Shown here one piece after another: positions 34,403-45,709 of a DNA stretch of 64,000 bases. Numbering within the stretch: the stretch's first letter is position 1; every line of letters starts with the position of its first letter. The DNA lies in contig OX637806.1 in assembly GCA_951802425.1 (NCBI GenBank), positions 1,488,001 through 1,552,000 on the forward strand. The letters run 5' to 3'. This DNA comes from Clavaria fumosa (Eukaryota > Basidiomycota > Agaricomycetes > Agaricales > Clavariaceae). A program made the position numbers and the translations under genes. The notes beneath the pieces were generated by a model. It had not been told where the DNA came from and ran no database searches. It was given only the letters and a program-made list of their open reading frames with translations.

Positions 34403-35248
34403 AGAATGCTGGACCTAGCTGTTGCCCCCTTTGATGGGCAGAAAAGGAACTTCTGTATGTTCCTCCGATCCCTTCGCCTCCTGTTTATGGCGAACCCGAC
34501 TGTCTATGCTGTGGACCTGGTGAAGGTCCTTTTTGCTCTGAGCAAAATTACTGGAGAAGGATTTGCTGCAGAGTGGGCGAATATGAAGGCAGAAGAGATC
34601 CTGGGTAGTGGCAAGGCCGGAACCTGGGCAGAGTTTGTGGAGGAGATGAAGTGCACATTCAATGACCCAAATGACCATGCGACTGCCCTTGCCGATATTG
34701 CCAGGCTGAAACAGGGTGCCATGACAGCACCGGAGTTCTTCGTGAAATTCAAGACACTGTTCCAACAGGCGAAGTTGAGTGCAGAGAAGGACTCAGGAAT
34801 CCTAGTCCATTGGCTAGAGTTGAACCTGAGTAGGAGGTTGGTGGAGAGAATCTATGGTGTCTCCCCGATGCCAGAGACATATGGAGAATGGAAGGTGCTG
34901 GCTGAGAGGCTTGATGCCCAGCAAAGGCGACTGGATGGGATACTCACGGAATGGACACCACAACCCACCATGACCCCCGCACGACCCACTGTGACCCTAC
35001 CACGACCTGCCGTGACCATTTCACGACCTCTTGTGACCCCTCTGCTGTGTACTCCAGATGTGGCCATGGCCCGAGGATGGGCCCCTGCTGATGAGAGATG
35101 TTGTTTCCAATGCCACCAGACTGGCCATGCTGTCCGTTTCTGCCCCCTGCCTGATACACATCTGCAGGTCCCAAGGGCCCAAACCCAGGCAGCACCATGT
35201 GCCCCCCAAATGGCGGAGGGATATGAGAAAGAGATTGCACGGCTCTGA
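34403..35248 (+). CDS. gag: Element 5 gag
   Basis: Unbroken frame, 281 aa from the Met of MLDLAVAPFDG. Retrotransposon gag core (FAAEWANMKA, TWAEFVEEMKCTFND, LKQGAMTAPEFFVKF) and a zinc knuckle C-x2-C-x4-H-x4-C (CFQCHQTGHAVRFC, about 35101-35142). The region between holds repeated MTPARPT/VTLPRP/VTISRP motifs. The TGA at the end might itself be a mutated CGA, since related coding sequence seems to continue. Confidence 0.85.
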   Translation, partial: RMLDLAVAPFDGQKRNFCMFLRSLRLLFMANPTVYAVDLVKVLFALSKITGEGFAAEWANMKAEEILGSGKAGTWAEFVEEMKCTFNDPNDHATALADIARLKQGAMTAPEFFVKFKTLFQQAKLSAEKDSGILVHWLELNLSRRLVERIYGVSPMPETYGEWKVLAERLDAQQRRLDGILTEWTPQPTMTPARPTVTLPRPAVTISRPLVTPLLCTPDVAMARGWAPADERCCFQCHQTGHAVRFCPLPDTHLQVPRAQTQAAPCAPQMAEGYEKEIARL

Positions 35249-35326
35249 GCCTGCATAGAGCTGTGAGAGAGAGAGAGGAGGACTCCCGCTGGGGAGAAGA
35301 AGTGTGCCAGCCCCCTTTCCGTCCCT

Positions 35327-37605
35327 GTGCCTGCTGCAAGTATACCCCGATATACTATCTTGCAGCAGAGACATACCCGAATTGGGGCTGAGGTGAAGGA
35401 GGAAGTGAAACTGGCAGAGTGCCTAACCAGAGTGCAGCCAGAAGTGCAGAAACATGTGCCACAAGAGCTAGCCATCCAGGTGCACTTGGAGGCTTTCAGC
35501 ACTGGCAAAGGGACCACAATGAAGGCCCTTGTCGACTCAGGGTGCACCAACTGCTTCATGGATTTGGAGTGGGCGAAAGGAGTGGGACTGGAGCCATCTC
35601 TCCTGCTGAACCCAATCACCATGTATAATGTGGATGGGACACAGAACAGGAATGGAAAGGTCCAGTATGGGATAGAGGTGCTGGTGAGAGTTGGTGACCA
35701 CCAGGAGCAGATCCACTTTCTGCTGGGAAAGACCCAGTCCCACAAGGTCATCCTTGGGCATGACTGGCTCAAGCAGCATAACCCAGATATCGACTGGCAG
35801 AAGGCAGAGCTGAGCCTTACCTGCTGCCCCCCACAGTGTTCCCCATCCCCTCGAGCCTCTGCACCCCTGAAAACGAGTACCCTCGCATCCACGAGTATTC
35901 TGGACACCCATTTTCCCAACTCTGGCCCTACCCCCGATTGGCCCAGCCACTACCCTTTGGTGTTTAGTGAAGCGAAGTGGGATGAACTTCCCCGCTCCTG
36001 ATCAGACTTCGATATTAAGATCAAGTTCAAAAAGGACCCTGAGCACCTCTCTTCCAAGCTGTATTCTTTGACACAGCAGGAGATGGTGGAGATGAACCGT
36101 TGGGTGGATGAGCAGCTTGCTTCTGGACAAATCTGGCCCTCAAAATCCCCGTATGCCAGCCCCTTCTTCTTCAAACATGAGAAGGACAAGCTGCGGCCAA
36201 TCATTGACTACTCGAGGCTGAATGCACACCTGATCAAGGACAAGTACCCCCTCCCCCGCATCTGAGACACAGTGGATGTGCTTAAAGGAGCGTCAATCTA
36301 CTCTAAGATTGATGCAAAGGGAGGTTTCCCATCTATGCAGGTCTGGCCCAAGCACCAGCACCGCTGTGCCTTCCTGACACCCCATGGACTCTTCGAACCA
36401 GCTGTCATGTGGTTTGGACTGCAGAATGCCCCTGCTACCTTCCAACGCTTCATGAATCATGTGTTGAGGGAGGAGATTGCAGGAGGACATGTGAGGGCCT
36501 ATGTGGATGATGTCATTGTGTTTGCAGAGGACTTGGCTACACACTGGTACTGGATGGATCGGGTCTTGAGGAAGTTTGGAGAGAATGGGTTGTGTCTCAA
36601 ACTCAGTAAATGCGAGTTTGAGAAGAGTGAGATCATCTTCCTGGGGATGAAGATCTCCCACAACAGACTAGAGCATGATCTGGCCAAGGGTGTGGCAGTC
36701 TGAGATTGGCCACATCCTAAGAATGTGAAGGATGTCTAGAGGTTCAATGGGATGCTGAACTACCTCCGCCGGCACATCCCGAATCTTTCTGCCTGGGCAA
36801 AGCCACTCTTCCAGCTGACTGGGAATGTTCCGTGGAAATGGGAGGAGGAGGAGGAAGCAGCCTTCCGAGATCTCTGCCAGGCACTCGTATCGGCCCCGGT
36901 CTTGGCTCTGCCTCAGGACAAAGGGAGATGGAAGGTAGAGACAGATGCAAGCAACCTGGCAACTGGTGGAGTGCTCTCGCAGCAGCAGACAGATGGAACC
37001 TGGAGAGTTGTTGATTATATCTCCAAGGCCCTCACTGCAGCTGAGAAGAACTACGATGTGTACGACAAGGAGTTCTTGGCTGTGATTCGGGCACTTTGCA
37101 AGTGGCGAGCATACCTCATTGGAGCAGAGGAGATAATCGAGATCTGGATGGACCATGCAAACCTCCAGTACTTCCGGAAGCCCCAGAAGTTGAAGCTGAG
37201 GCAGGTTCGTTGGGTTGGAGAGCTCCAGTGCTTTGACTTTGAGATAAAGTATTGCACTGGCAAGTCGAATACAAAGGCAGATGCACTCTCCCGGAGACTG
37301 GACTATGGAGAGATGGTGGAGGAGGATGCACCAGTGCAGGTTTTCCCGGAAACGGAAGTCCGTGTGTCATTCACATCGGAAATGGAGATGCTACTCCAGA
37401 AAAATAGCACGGTACACATACAGAAGCCGGAGGAGCCTGATGATGAGTGGACACGAGATCGTGCTGGACTCTGGCGAAAGGGGATAGTCACTTGGGTCCC
37501 CCTAGGAGCTCGTGAGGCCGTTCTCAAGTTTGAGCATGACCTCCCCGCTGCTGGACACCCTGGGCCCCAGAAGTTGAGAGCAGCACTAGTGAAGGGTTAT
37601 TGGTC
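35327..37605 (+). pseudogene. pol: Element 5 pol: protease, RT, RNase H, partial integrase
   Basis: Protease with LVDSGCTNCFMD and VILGHDWL; RT with FFKHEKDKLRPIIDYSRLN, GLFEPAVMWFGLQNAPATFQ and YVDDVIVF (about 36498-36521); RNase H with ETDASNLATGGVLSQ, YDKEFLAVI and KADALSRR; then the start of the integrase zinc domain. TGA at 35999-36001, 36263-36265 and 36701-36703, and TAG at 36737-36739, interrupt it. Similar in layout to element 6. Confidence 0.9.
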
Positions 37606-39160
37606 AATATCCTGGCCTTCCGCAACTCTGAAATATGGGACATCCAGGCTCAGTAAGGGCGTCATTTCAATATGTTCACCAAAGTCCCACCCGAACCCTG
37701 AAGTCCTATTCCAGATGCCCCAGACATCCCAGACCCAAACTCTGAACTCCAACCAGACTTCACCCTGACCCTCCGAGCATGCACATAACAGAGCGCAAGT
37801 GAAGCACCACCGCACCCCTCTCCACACCCTTACGGCCGCACACCCAAGACTCAACCCGGACCGCATGGAGACTATCGAGGTTGTCAGACGCAGTCCGAAG
37901 TACGTCCCGAAGCACACTATCCAAATTGACCACAACAGGAAGACGCAATACAGCACACAAGGGAACATAATGCCAAAATCAAGATATTCACAGACGGCTC
38001 AGGCCACAACGGCGGAGTAGGCGCCGCAGCCACGCTCATAAGGGAAGGACAACCAGAACGAACCCTCCAATTCCACCTTGGAAGTGACAAGAGACACACT
38101 GTGTACAACGCAGAAGTGGTAGGGCTAATACTCACAGCGCAACTAATAGCCACAGAAACCATGCCATTCGCCTTGGTTATGATAGCGACAGACAACCAGG
38201 CAGCCATTCAAGCGACACTACTCCAAAAGCCCACCTCCGGACACGCACTGGTCGACGAATTCACTAATCTCATGAACAGAACATACAGAAGACTGGGAGG
38301 ATTCCAATGCGAGATCATATGGACACCAGGGCACGAAGGGACAGAAGGCAACGAATTGGCGGACGCCCTAGCGAAACAGGCAGCATTGGGCATGTCCTTG
38401 GCACGACACCGCCTGCCCACATCACTGCAACAACCCCTACCGATGAACAAAGCGGCTGCCAAGCAAGCCTATGAGACAAAGGGCAAGGAAAGAGCGAAAA
38501 GAAACTGGAGAGCCTCAACAAGATACGCACAAATGGCTAAGATTGACAGCTCCCTCCCATCACGACGCTTCCTCACACTCACAAAGTCCCTTCCCTGCAG
38601 GCAGGCAGTGCTCCTTCTGCAACTATGGACAGGACACATTGCCCTGAACAGGTACCTACACAGGATGTGCAACAGCCAATCCCCCCTATGCCCAATTTGT
38701 GAAGAAGATGATGAGACAGTCATACATTTCCTACTCAAGTGCCCTGGTCTATGACACCTTCAAGAATGGCTCCAGACCGAAATAGGACATGACACACGAT
38801 CAATAAGCAAGCTTCTAACGAACGAGGTAGCCATAAAATACCTATTGAAATACATAGGCCACACAGGAAGATTCTGGCAGTGCGATCACGAACTACAGGA
38901 AGAATAGATACTAAAACTTCGACATGACCCAAACGATGCATGCCCCCCCCTCATACATCAACACTGACACCGACACTGACCCCGACCCTGACCCCAACCT
39001 CGACCTCGACCCCAACACCCATGTCCAGGAAGACATGCGACCACACCCCGACAATCACCACCCCCCCATCCTGCCCCAGGCCCTTCGACCTGGCCCCTTG
39101 GACCCCACCATACCCTACTCGCAATACTATCGATGCATGCATTCAAAATTTGAATGACTG
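37606..39160 (+). mobile_element. 5'-truncated LINE with RNase H and C-terminal zinc motif
   Basis: From about 37790 the sequence encodes the 3' end of a non-LTR retrotransposon ORF2: TPLHTLTAAHPRL, then an RNase H domain with D (FTDGSGHNGG), E (YNAEVVGL), D (IATDNQAA) and D (GNELADALAK), and a C-terminal CPICEEDDETVIHFLLKC zinc motif (to 38754). After a TGA at 38752-38754 the frame goes on for about 50 codons. The 5' truncation is usual for LINEs. Bases 37606-37790 and the low-complexity GACCCCGACC region near 38965-39010 belong to no clear domain; the 3' end is uncertain. Confidence 0.8.
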
Positions 39161-40419
39161 CCAGTAGCTTTTTCCCCAAAGAAGAATGGGGTTTTTTGAT
39201 GCACCCACCAGGTCACTTTGTAGATAAGACATGTACCATTTGACCCAATACCCCACCCCACCCACATCACTGCAGACTTCCCTGTGCTGGCTGACACACA
39301 GTGTTGACCCCCGCTCATGATCAGACCACAACTGATGTCCATTTTGTTTTTTCTTTGTCATTTCCCATAGAGGCACACAGTAATGAGGAGTATGTCAAGA
39401 TAGAGATGGCCTGGACTCAGAGAAGTGTGATGGACAGACTGTGCAGGAACAAGAGCGGGTGGCTGCAGTATGAAGCAGTGGCAGCATCACACAATCACTT
39501 GAAGTACTCAAAGTTTTCAATTTTTCAAGTTTTCGTTGAGGTCAGACCTCAACAAACTTTTGGTAGTAATATCTCAACCAAATATCTCAATCTCACTTTG
39601 CGACAGAGGGCGTCGGACAGACCCTCTGCCGCACTTGGCAACTTGAGATTGAGATTTTTTTTTTGGCTGAGGATTCCGCATGCGGAATTGCTGCCAGACG
39701 CACTCTAAGCAAATACAGTACAATATATCATAATGTATATGATTTGGCCAAGCCCTAGGGCGATACGGTATGCCATGGTATACGATAGGGTGTGGCGTCA
39801 CATTTTGTGACACTGTGACCCTGCTACAGTGTGACACCCTGAGCCCCATTGCATTTGCTCCAGAGACTGCTCAATGTCACCTGCTTCATAGTTTGTAGCT
39901 CCTTCTGTAGTAACTAGTGGTTGTCGCTGATTCTGGCACCTCCAGGAACCTTGCTCCATCGATTGAAAATTTTCACAAGACATCAAAGTGTGTTTGCTTA
40001 TGTAACCAGTTGATACAAACATGAACAACGCATATTAATTACATAATGTGTGTGCAGGCTTGGGGTCCTTTGGGACCAGGTTTACTTGCATATGCAGCAG
40101 GTTGGTGTGGTTTACACTTCCATCAGCTGTTTTGGACATGCTGGGGGTTCAGCCAGTGAAAACTTCTCATATTTCAAATATACCTAGGGCTAGTATTTGA
40201 ATTCCATACTGTATAAACAGACCATCAGCCTGATACAATATTTGTTATCCACAAAATACTGTGGCTGGTCAGGTACTCGGTCACACCAGGTAGTCAGTCA
40301 ATGTTGAATTGCAAGTCTGGCATGCACTCCCTGCCCTCTTTTCTAGCTGGAACTGATTGACCACATGCCTACCTAGGCTGTGGATGTAGATTGCTTGTAA
40401 TAATTAGTAAGAACATGGA
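39161..40419. other. No gene recognised; palindrome cluster inside
   Basis: Low coding potential. Holds the palindrome cluster 39535-39688 and a GATACGGTATGCCATGGTATACGA-like dyad near 39758-39786. Confidence 0.5.
39535..39688. repeat. Cluster of palindromes and hairpins
   Basis: A 19-bp palindrome GTTGAGGTCAGACCTCAAC (39535-39553); a 12-bp stem ATCTCAATCTCA (39584-39595) paired with 39644-39655 and enclosing a CAGAGGG/CCCTCTG hairpin (39604-39628); and a 16-bp palindrome ATTCCGCATGCGGAAT (39673-39688). Confidence 0.85.
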
Positions 40420-41106
40420 GTACTGTACCATTTAACTCAATTCACCGGTAACGTGTAACGCAGCTCTCAAAATCAGTGAAAAGTAACACATGTAACGCAT
40501 AACAGTCCAAATTGGTGAATTGATTCAACTAGTTACCAAATTGGGTTACTCAGCATCTGAGGCCTCATTGTCCCAGTGCCGTGCAAAGCTTGCAAGGCTG
40601 TAGAGCTGATTTGCTGTCCTCTTTCGCTTGCCTCAGCCCATCTCTCCCTCCTCTTTTTTCTCATCCACAGGGGGAGAAAAGTTTCCTCTGTTGATTGACT
40701 TCCTACACATTTTAAAGACTTGATTTCAGGAGATGCCAATTGTAAGCCTTGATGCAAATTTTGGATCACTGCGGGAGAGGGTGCTGTGCTGCGAAGGAGG
40801 GCTTTTATGTTGTCGGGCAAGATATTAGGAGGTTTGCTAGAAAATGTTAAACTTTTGAAGGTTTTGCCTGTCGCTCGAGGGATATCAAAAGCCAGGAGAT
40901 CAGTTATGGGTAGTTTTTGGCTTGGGAGATACTCTTTCAGGATATCTGGAGGTATCTTGAGTGCGGACATGGCTGAGAGGGATTTTTTCAAGGGTGGTGA
41001 ATGTTACTCCTTGTCACACATAACACTCATTTTTGGTGAAACCCCCAATTCACCAGATGCGTAACGCGTAACACATAGCAGTGAATTGAGTTAAATGGTA
41101 CAGTAC
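40420..41106. mobile_element. MITE-like element with TIRs
   Basis: Inverted ends: GTACTGTACCATTTAACTCA-type sequence for about 26 bp at 40420 and its complement ending at 41106. Further in, both ends carry GTAACGYGTAAC motifs. The outermost TA could be a Tc1/mariner-type TSD. An ORF of 152 codons on the minus strand (40533-40991) has no features I recognise and may be a relic. Confidence 0.75.
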
Positions 41107-41825
41107 AACTGCCATTTCTGTTGGTCAGAGCAAAATTCCCCAAAACACAGGTAGTCCAACTTGATAGGCATTGATTTCATTGTTTAGTCTAATAATGTTC
41201 TGGGTTTTGGTTTCACACATAACTAGAGACATATCTAATTGGATTTAATCACAACAGAAGGTGGAAATAGTCTTGCTTCATGTAGAATATTGAGTGTGAC
41301 CAAGTTCCTGATCAGAGCCAAATGTGGACACTCCACCACTGTCTCCAGTTCTACAAAGTTCACAGCAATACAAACATTATTTATACTGCATCAATACATT
41401 ATCAAGAAGTATGCCCAGCACCCTGAAAAGACCCTGTGTCATTACCTGTGAAATTGCGAGAGAATGAGGCCAAAATAGCTAGTGTGACCGAGTACTAGGC
41501 CATGCACAGTATGGATATCCCCACTGGCCCAAGTCCGTTCCAGGTCAAAACCGATACATTATGGGACCTGATACAGTATGCAGTGATGCAGTATGATATA
41601 TTGTACTGTATGTTGGAAGGCGTCCAAATCAGACTTACAAGTGGCAATCATCGTCTTCTGGGGGCTTCCTGACTACAGAAGGTCGTCCTGCAACGTATAG
41701 AGACACCACAGAGATTCCTCATACAGCTTCTCGCACTCATCAGGAAAGAAAGGAGCTCCTTGCGGGCAGCAGTCCGGCTCTGTATGCGCAAATCAGATTT
41801 TTGGTCATGGGTAGGGTGGGCGACA
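41107..41825. other. No gene recognised
   Basis: Intergenic, AT-rich at first; contains GATACAGTATGCAGTGATGC-like repeats near 41560-41610 similar in style to those near 39760. May include upstream parts of the LCB1 copy. Confidence 0.4.
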
Positions 41826-43626
41826 ACATTTGAAAGGCTGTTCTACAACGTCCCCGGCTCCGCTGTCGTCGCTCGGTACGTGAATCCTCTCATCAGAACG
41901 ACTCTGGCCGGACGTTGCTTGAGGTTATTCTCGATCCGAACCCTTTTACAGTCCAGGACTCGCGCGGATAGAAATGGCCAACATTACGAAAAGTTTTCTC
42001 CAAAGGTGCGGCACCATTCGAGATGACATTTATATACTGATCCTCCATGTGCAGGAAATCGACGAATTGGTTGACGACTGGAATCCTGAACCACTCGCTC
42101 AACCTCTCAATGCATGGGATAATGATGATTTAGCGGATGTACCGGTCATTGCTGGGTCCCATAGCCCCAAACCTGTTATCGTAGAGACCGGCCGACCTGC
42201 AGTTAACCTGGCGTCCTTCAACTTCACGGGACTGTCGGGCAATGAGCAGATCAAGAATGTGGCGATTGAGACACTCAGGAAATATGGGCTTGGTAGCTGT
42301 GGTCCTCCTGGCTTTTACTGCACTCTAGGCAAGTGCTCTTTGATACATGGCGAGGAGTCAGTGCCTCTGATTTTATGTGGAAGATGTTCATATGCAACTA
42401 GAGCGCGACATCGCTGAATTCCTTGGTACAGAAGCCGCCATTTTGTACTCGCAAGGCTTCTCCACCATCTCATCCGTCATCCCTGCGTTTTGCAAGCGTG
42501 GCGATATTATCGTTGCTGATCGAGGTGTCAATTTTGCAATTCAGAAAGGCATTCAGATATCTCGATCCACCGTAAAATGGTTCGAACATAACGACTTGAA
42601 GAGTCTTGAGGGCGTCTTAGCGTCCGAGCATCACCAGGCACAGAGAAAAGAACTGACTAGACGCTTTATCATCACAGAAGGGATATTCGAGAGGGATGGG
42701 TTAATGCTTGATCTCCCCAGACTGGTCAGTTGTGCTCGATAGACCCACCCTGGGAAGTCCTTAGGCCTCCACAGATTGAGATAAAGCAGAAGTACAAGTA
42801 TCGCCTTATCCTCGACGAGAGTATCTCCTTTGGTAGTGTTGGACGTACGGGCCGAGGATTGACCGAGTTGTACGATGTCCCTGTGCCATACTTATCCTTT
42901 CCACGTTACATACTTACCGTCCCCGAGGTCAAAGAAGTCGACATCCTCATAGGTTCCATTGCAAATTCACTGTGTTCCTCGGGCGGTTTCTGTGCAGGGT
43001 CTCAGACAATGGTGGATCATCAGGTAAGAGCCATTCTATACCGTTTCTAGCAAACGACTTTCAAACATTTACTGCGCTAAAGCGGATCAACGGGCCTGCC
43101 TTCGTGTTCTCCGCATCGACGCCTGCACTTCTCGCCGCCAGTGCTTCACAAGGGATTGAAATTCTGCGACGGTCCCCCACCATCTTCGGCAAGTTGCGGG
43201 GCCAATATCCACGCGGCGCGCTCCATCCTTGAACAGTTGGACTGTATCACCGTCCCCTCTCATCCTGCAAGCCCCATTATTCATATCTGCGTGTCACCGA
43301 GAATGGAGAGCACGCCCAGACACTCAATGATCCTACCTTCTTCCAGCTTGGATAAACCCGACTTTCACACACAAGAACGCTTGTTGCAAGACGTCGTCAT
43401 GCAATGCAGACGTCTAGACGTGCTCATCACGCGCGCGGCGAGGCTGAGAGGGCAGGATTCATTCGAAGGGCCGCCGAGCATTCGTCTCGCGCTTTCTAGC
43501 GCGCTCAGCACAGAGGAAACGGTGAAAGCCGTCAGCATCCTCAAGGCCGTTCTAGTGAACACGCTCGCGAAGCAAAATGAAGTAATAGATGCCGATGGTT
43601 GGCGACCCGTTGTGCGAGAGGGCTAA
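41826..43626 (+). pseudogene. LCB1: Serine palmitoyltransferase subunit 1 (LCB1) pseudogene
   Basis: Clear similarity to fungal LCB1, the non-catalytic subunit of the ER enzyme that condenses serine and palmitoyl-CoA at the first step of sphingolipid synthesis. Seen in order: [142 protein letters not shown]. Introns appear at about 42006, 42328 (GC donor), 42721 and 43024. Damage: the N-terminal block needs two frame changes (41878-41945), one extra G near 43197 shifts the frame, and the conserved GFYGT reads GFYCT. A functional copy is expected elsewhere. Confidence 0.8.
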
Positions 43627-43781
43627 TGCACAAGGCCTACGCCAACCAGGGAAGCGCGTACCGCAAAGCGACTCCCTTCGTCGGCACCCCCAGTTCGGTG
43701 GAATTGTACAGTCATTGAGGTCGCGCACGTTCAATGTGATTTGATTCCCGCAAATGTTGCCCTTGAACAGTTCGTCTGGCT

Positions 43782-44530
43782 TTATTCAACGTGTATTTTC
43801 ACGAAGTCACAGCAGTATTGCGTTCCGCGGTTATTACGCCCTTTAACATAATGCCTAACTGTTGGCTGGCGTTGGTACAGTCTGGTGGCCGTGTCCTTCC
43901 ACCAAAACGCCCAAATATCATTTGCATGCGAATGTAGCCCAGGTGCGGAGACGGCGTCTGTTGCTCCCCCATAGAGACGGGGACAGAGTACGGCCTTCTC
44001 ATACAGTGCTACAGAGGGAAGAATATCCATGTCCTCGAGTGTACGGCGATGCAGATACACAGACGACGCCGACACAGAATACACGGACACCCCGCACCCC
44101 AACGATCGCCCCAACCTATCCCCTCCGCCGTCGTCGTCACCGTGCTGTGCCACCTGCCCCTCGCGACTGCGTCAACAGCAATATCAACGGGCTCACAGTC
44201 TTCACCATCGACGATATCCACCACGACTCCACCAAACGGCCACGCCTCCGTCCCCGCCGCTCCCACCACATACGCCAACGCCTCCCGTCCACAAACCGTC
44301 TGCAGCTTCATCTCCCCACTCACATACCACTGATTCACCACAAATGGCGCCTCGACCAGGTCGTTCTGCCTAGCCGCACGCGATGGTCCCGCCTTCGCCA
44401 CGAACATCGTCTGCTCCGGCAACACCATGTTATCCAGCATCGTCACCCCCTCTGCGCTCCTCACCGCATTCCCGTACCAGAATGTGTCTATGAATTGGCT
44501 TCTTGTTTTTATTGTCGTCCCGTTTTTCAT
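43782..44530 (-). CDS. Hypothetical protein, uncertain
   Basis: Two overlapping minus-strand frames (44530-44009 and 44153-43782) could be parts of one gene joined by an intron or frameshift in 44009-44153. The first has an even, globular composition (FVVNQWYVSGEMKLQT, AWPFGGVVVDIVDGED, PVDIAVDAV); the second includes LEDMDILPSVALYEKAV and IWAFWWKDT. I do not recognise a family. It converges on the LCB1 pseudogene. Confidence 0.4.
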
Positions 44531-44718
44531 TCTGCTGTTTTTCTTGCCGCTTGCCTGGCTCCTGCCCTCATCCCGCCCAGCTCCTGCTCTCCGCCCATCT
44601 CAGCCTTTCCCTGCCCCCCCTGATTCCCTCGCCGTTGCCTTGCTCCCTGCCCTGCCGCACACTGCCACTGCCACAGGTATGACTCTTCTCCATCCTCTGC
44701 GCACAAGCTGCCGCGAAT

Positions 44719-44774
44719 CAATGGCCCAGGTCCTTGCTCTCGGTCTTTGACCGCAGTGGGGACCTGGGCCATTG
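44719..44774. repeat. Nested hairpin, copy 2
   Basis: Perfect 15-bp outer stem (CAATGGCCCAGGTCC at 44719-44733 with 44760-44774) around CGGTC-TTT-GACCG. Closely similar to 10392-10446; similarity continues a little into the right flank (GCYGCC..CA). Confidence 0.85.
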
Positions 44775-45182
44775 CCGCCGCATCACTATTGCCATTGCTG
44801 TCCGCCATCAATGCCACCAGCTCAAATCCCAACGATATTAGTTTGTTGCGCTCGCAAACGAGATTTTTCCCCTGGCGCAACGCAATGGCTGGTGTCTGTC
44901 CAGGGTGAATCGTTCATGTGCCGAGAGATGGCGGCAGCTGGGGAGGTCAAGTCGGTGATGGCAGTAGACAGAGTGCTGTGACTACGACACAGAAGCAGAC
45001 GCATAGACAGATGCAGACACCAAAGAGTAGAATAAAGCAAAGGAGAACAGTGGGCGCGGTTCCTCTTCATTGGATGCCTTGTTGATCATCTGCAGCCAGG
45101 GCATTCTGTAGGTGCGCCTGTAACTGCCCCAGCCGCTTGACAGCAAGTGTCATGGTTCCTGCGAAGACCGGTGACTGAGCAC

Positions 45183-45638
45183 CTAGTCCATGGTAAGAGT
45201 GGGCGCAATAGAAGGCAGGAACGGCCCAGGCCTCTCATTCGAATCCAACCGGACGGAGGTGGGAGGATGCAGCGCGACCCCGACACGCGTGGACACAGAT
45301 GGGGTGGAGAGTGCCTCCGCATCACCAAAGGCTGGGGCGGGCGGCGGTGCTAAATCCGACCACGGGCGTGGGATGGAGTGGGTTTCACTGCGGACAGTGG
45401 GGCACAGCCTGAGGAAGCGGGAAGGGCCAGCGTCGGAGCCTCGCCCAAAGTCACCAGGAAGTTCCATGGGAGGAGGTTGGTTCGAGACCCGAGGGAACCG
45501 GAGACGATCCGCGAATGGTTTCCTCTTCCCACCGCTCTTGCTCGCAGGCACTAGCGGTTCCCTAGAGCGCTGGGGGATCCTCGGATGCCGCGGGTGAGAG
45601 AAAACGAACAGCACATGCTGTAAATGAGCACGTGACAT
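45183..45638 (-). CDS. Hypothetical protein, Pro/Arg-rich, uncertain
   Basis: 151-aa frame with KRKPFADRLRFPR, PPPMELPGDFG and a Pro-rich tail, divergent from the NLR gene with about 70 bp between starts. A second open stretch just downstream on the same strand (about 45173-45069) encodes LAVKRLGQLQAHLQNAL and may be a further exon. No family recognised; the opposite frame (45190-45597) is about as long, so coding status is unsure. Confidence 0.35.
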   Translation of the reverse strand: MSRAHLQHVLFVFSHPRHPRIPQRSREPLVPASKSGGKRKPFADRLRFPRVSNQPPPMELPGDFGRGSDAGPSRFLRLCPTVRSETHSIPRPWSDLAPPPAPAFGDAEALSTPSVSTRVGVALHPPTSVRLDSNERPGPFLPSIAPTLTMD

Positions 45639-45709
45639 ACAGCAATGGCAACTGCGCAGCAGACGAGTGTTGGTTGTTATCGATAACCCTCGTCACCGTT
45701 GGCCATATC

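Larger units (their letters stand above)
33354..37605 (+). mobile_element. Ty3/gypsy element 5, truncated in integrase
   Basis: LTR, a leader of about 570 bp, gag, protease, RT, RNase H and the first part of integrase. The integrase stops after HPGPQKLRAALVKGYW near 37600, where unrelated sequence and a LINE fragment begin. Stops at 36001, 36263, 36701 and 36739 break pol. Confidence 0.9.

Noticed and set aside
44427..44750. Plus-strand ORF with a hydrophobic segment (LLVFIVVPFFILLFFLPLAW)
   Set aside because: Overlaps the opposite-strand candidate and runs through a Pro-rich stretch into the hairpin repeat; nothing else supports a membrane protein.
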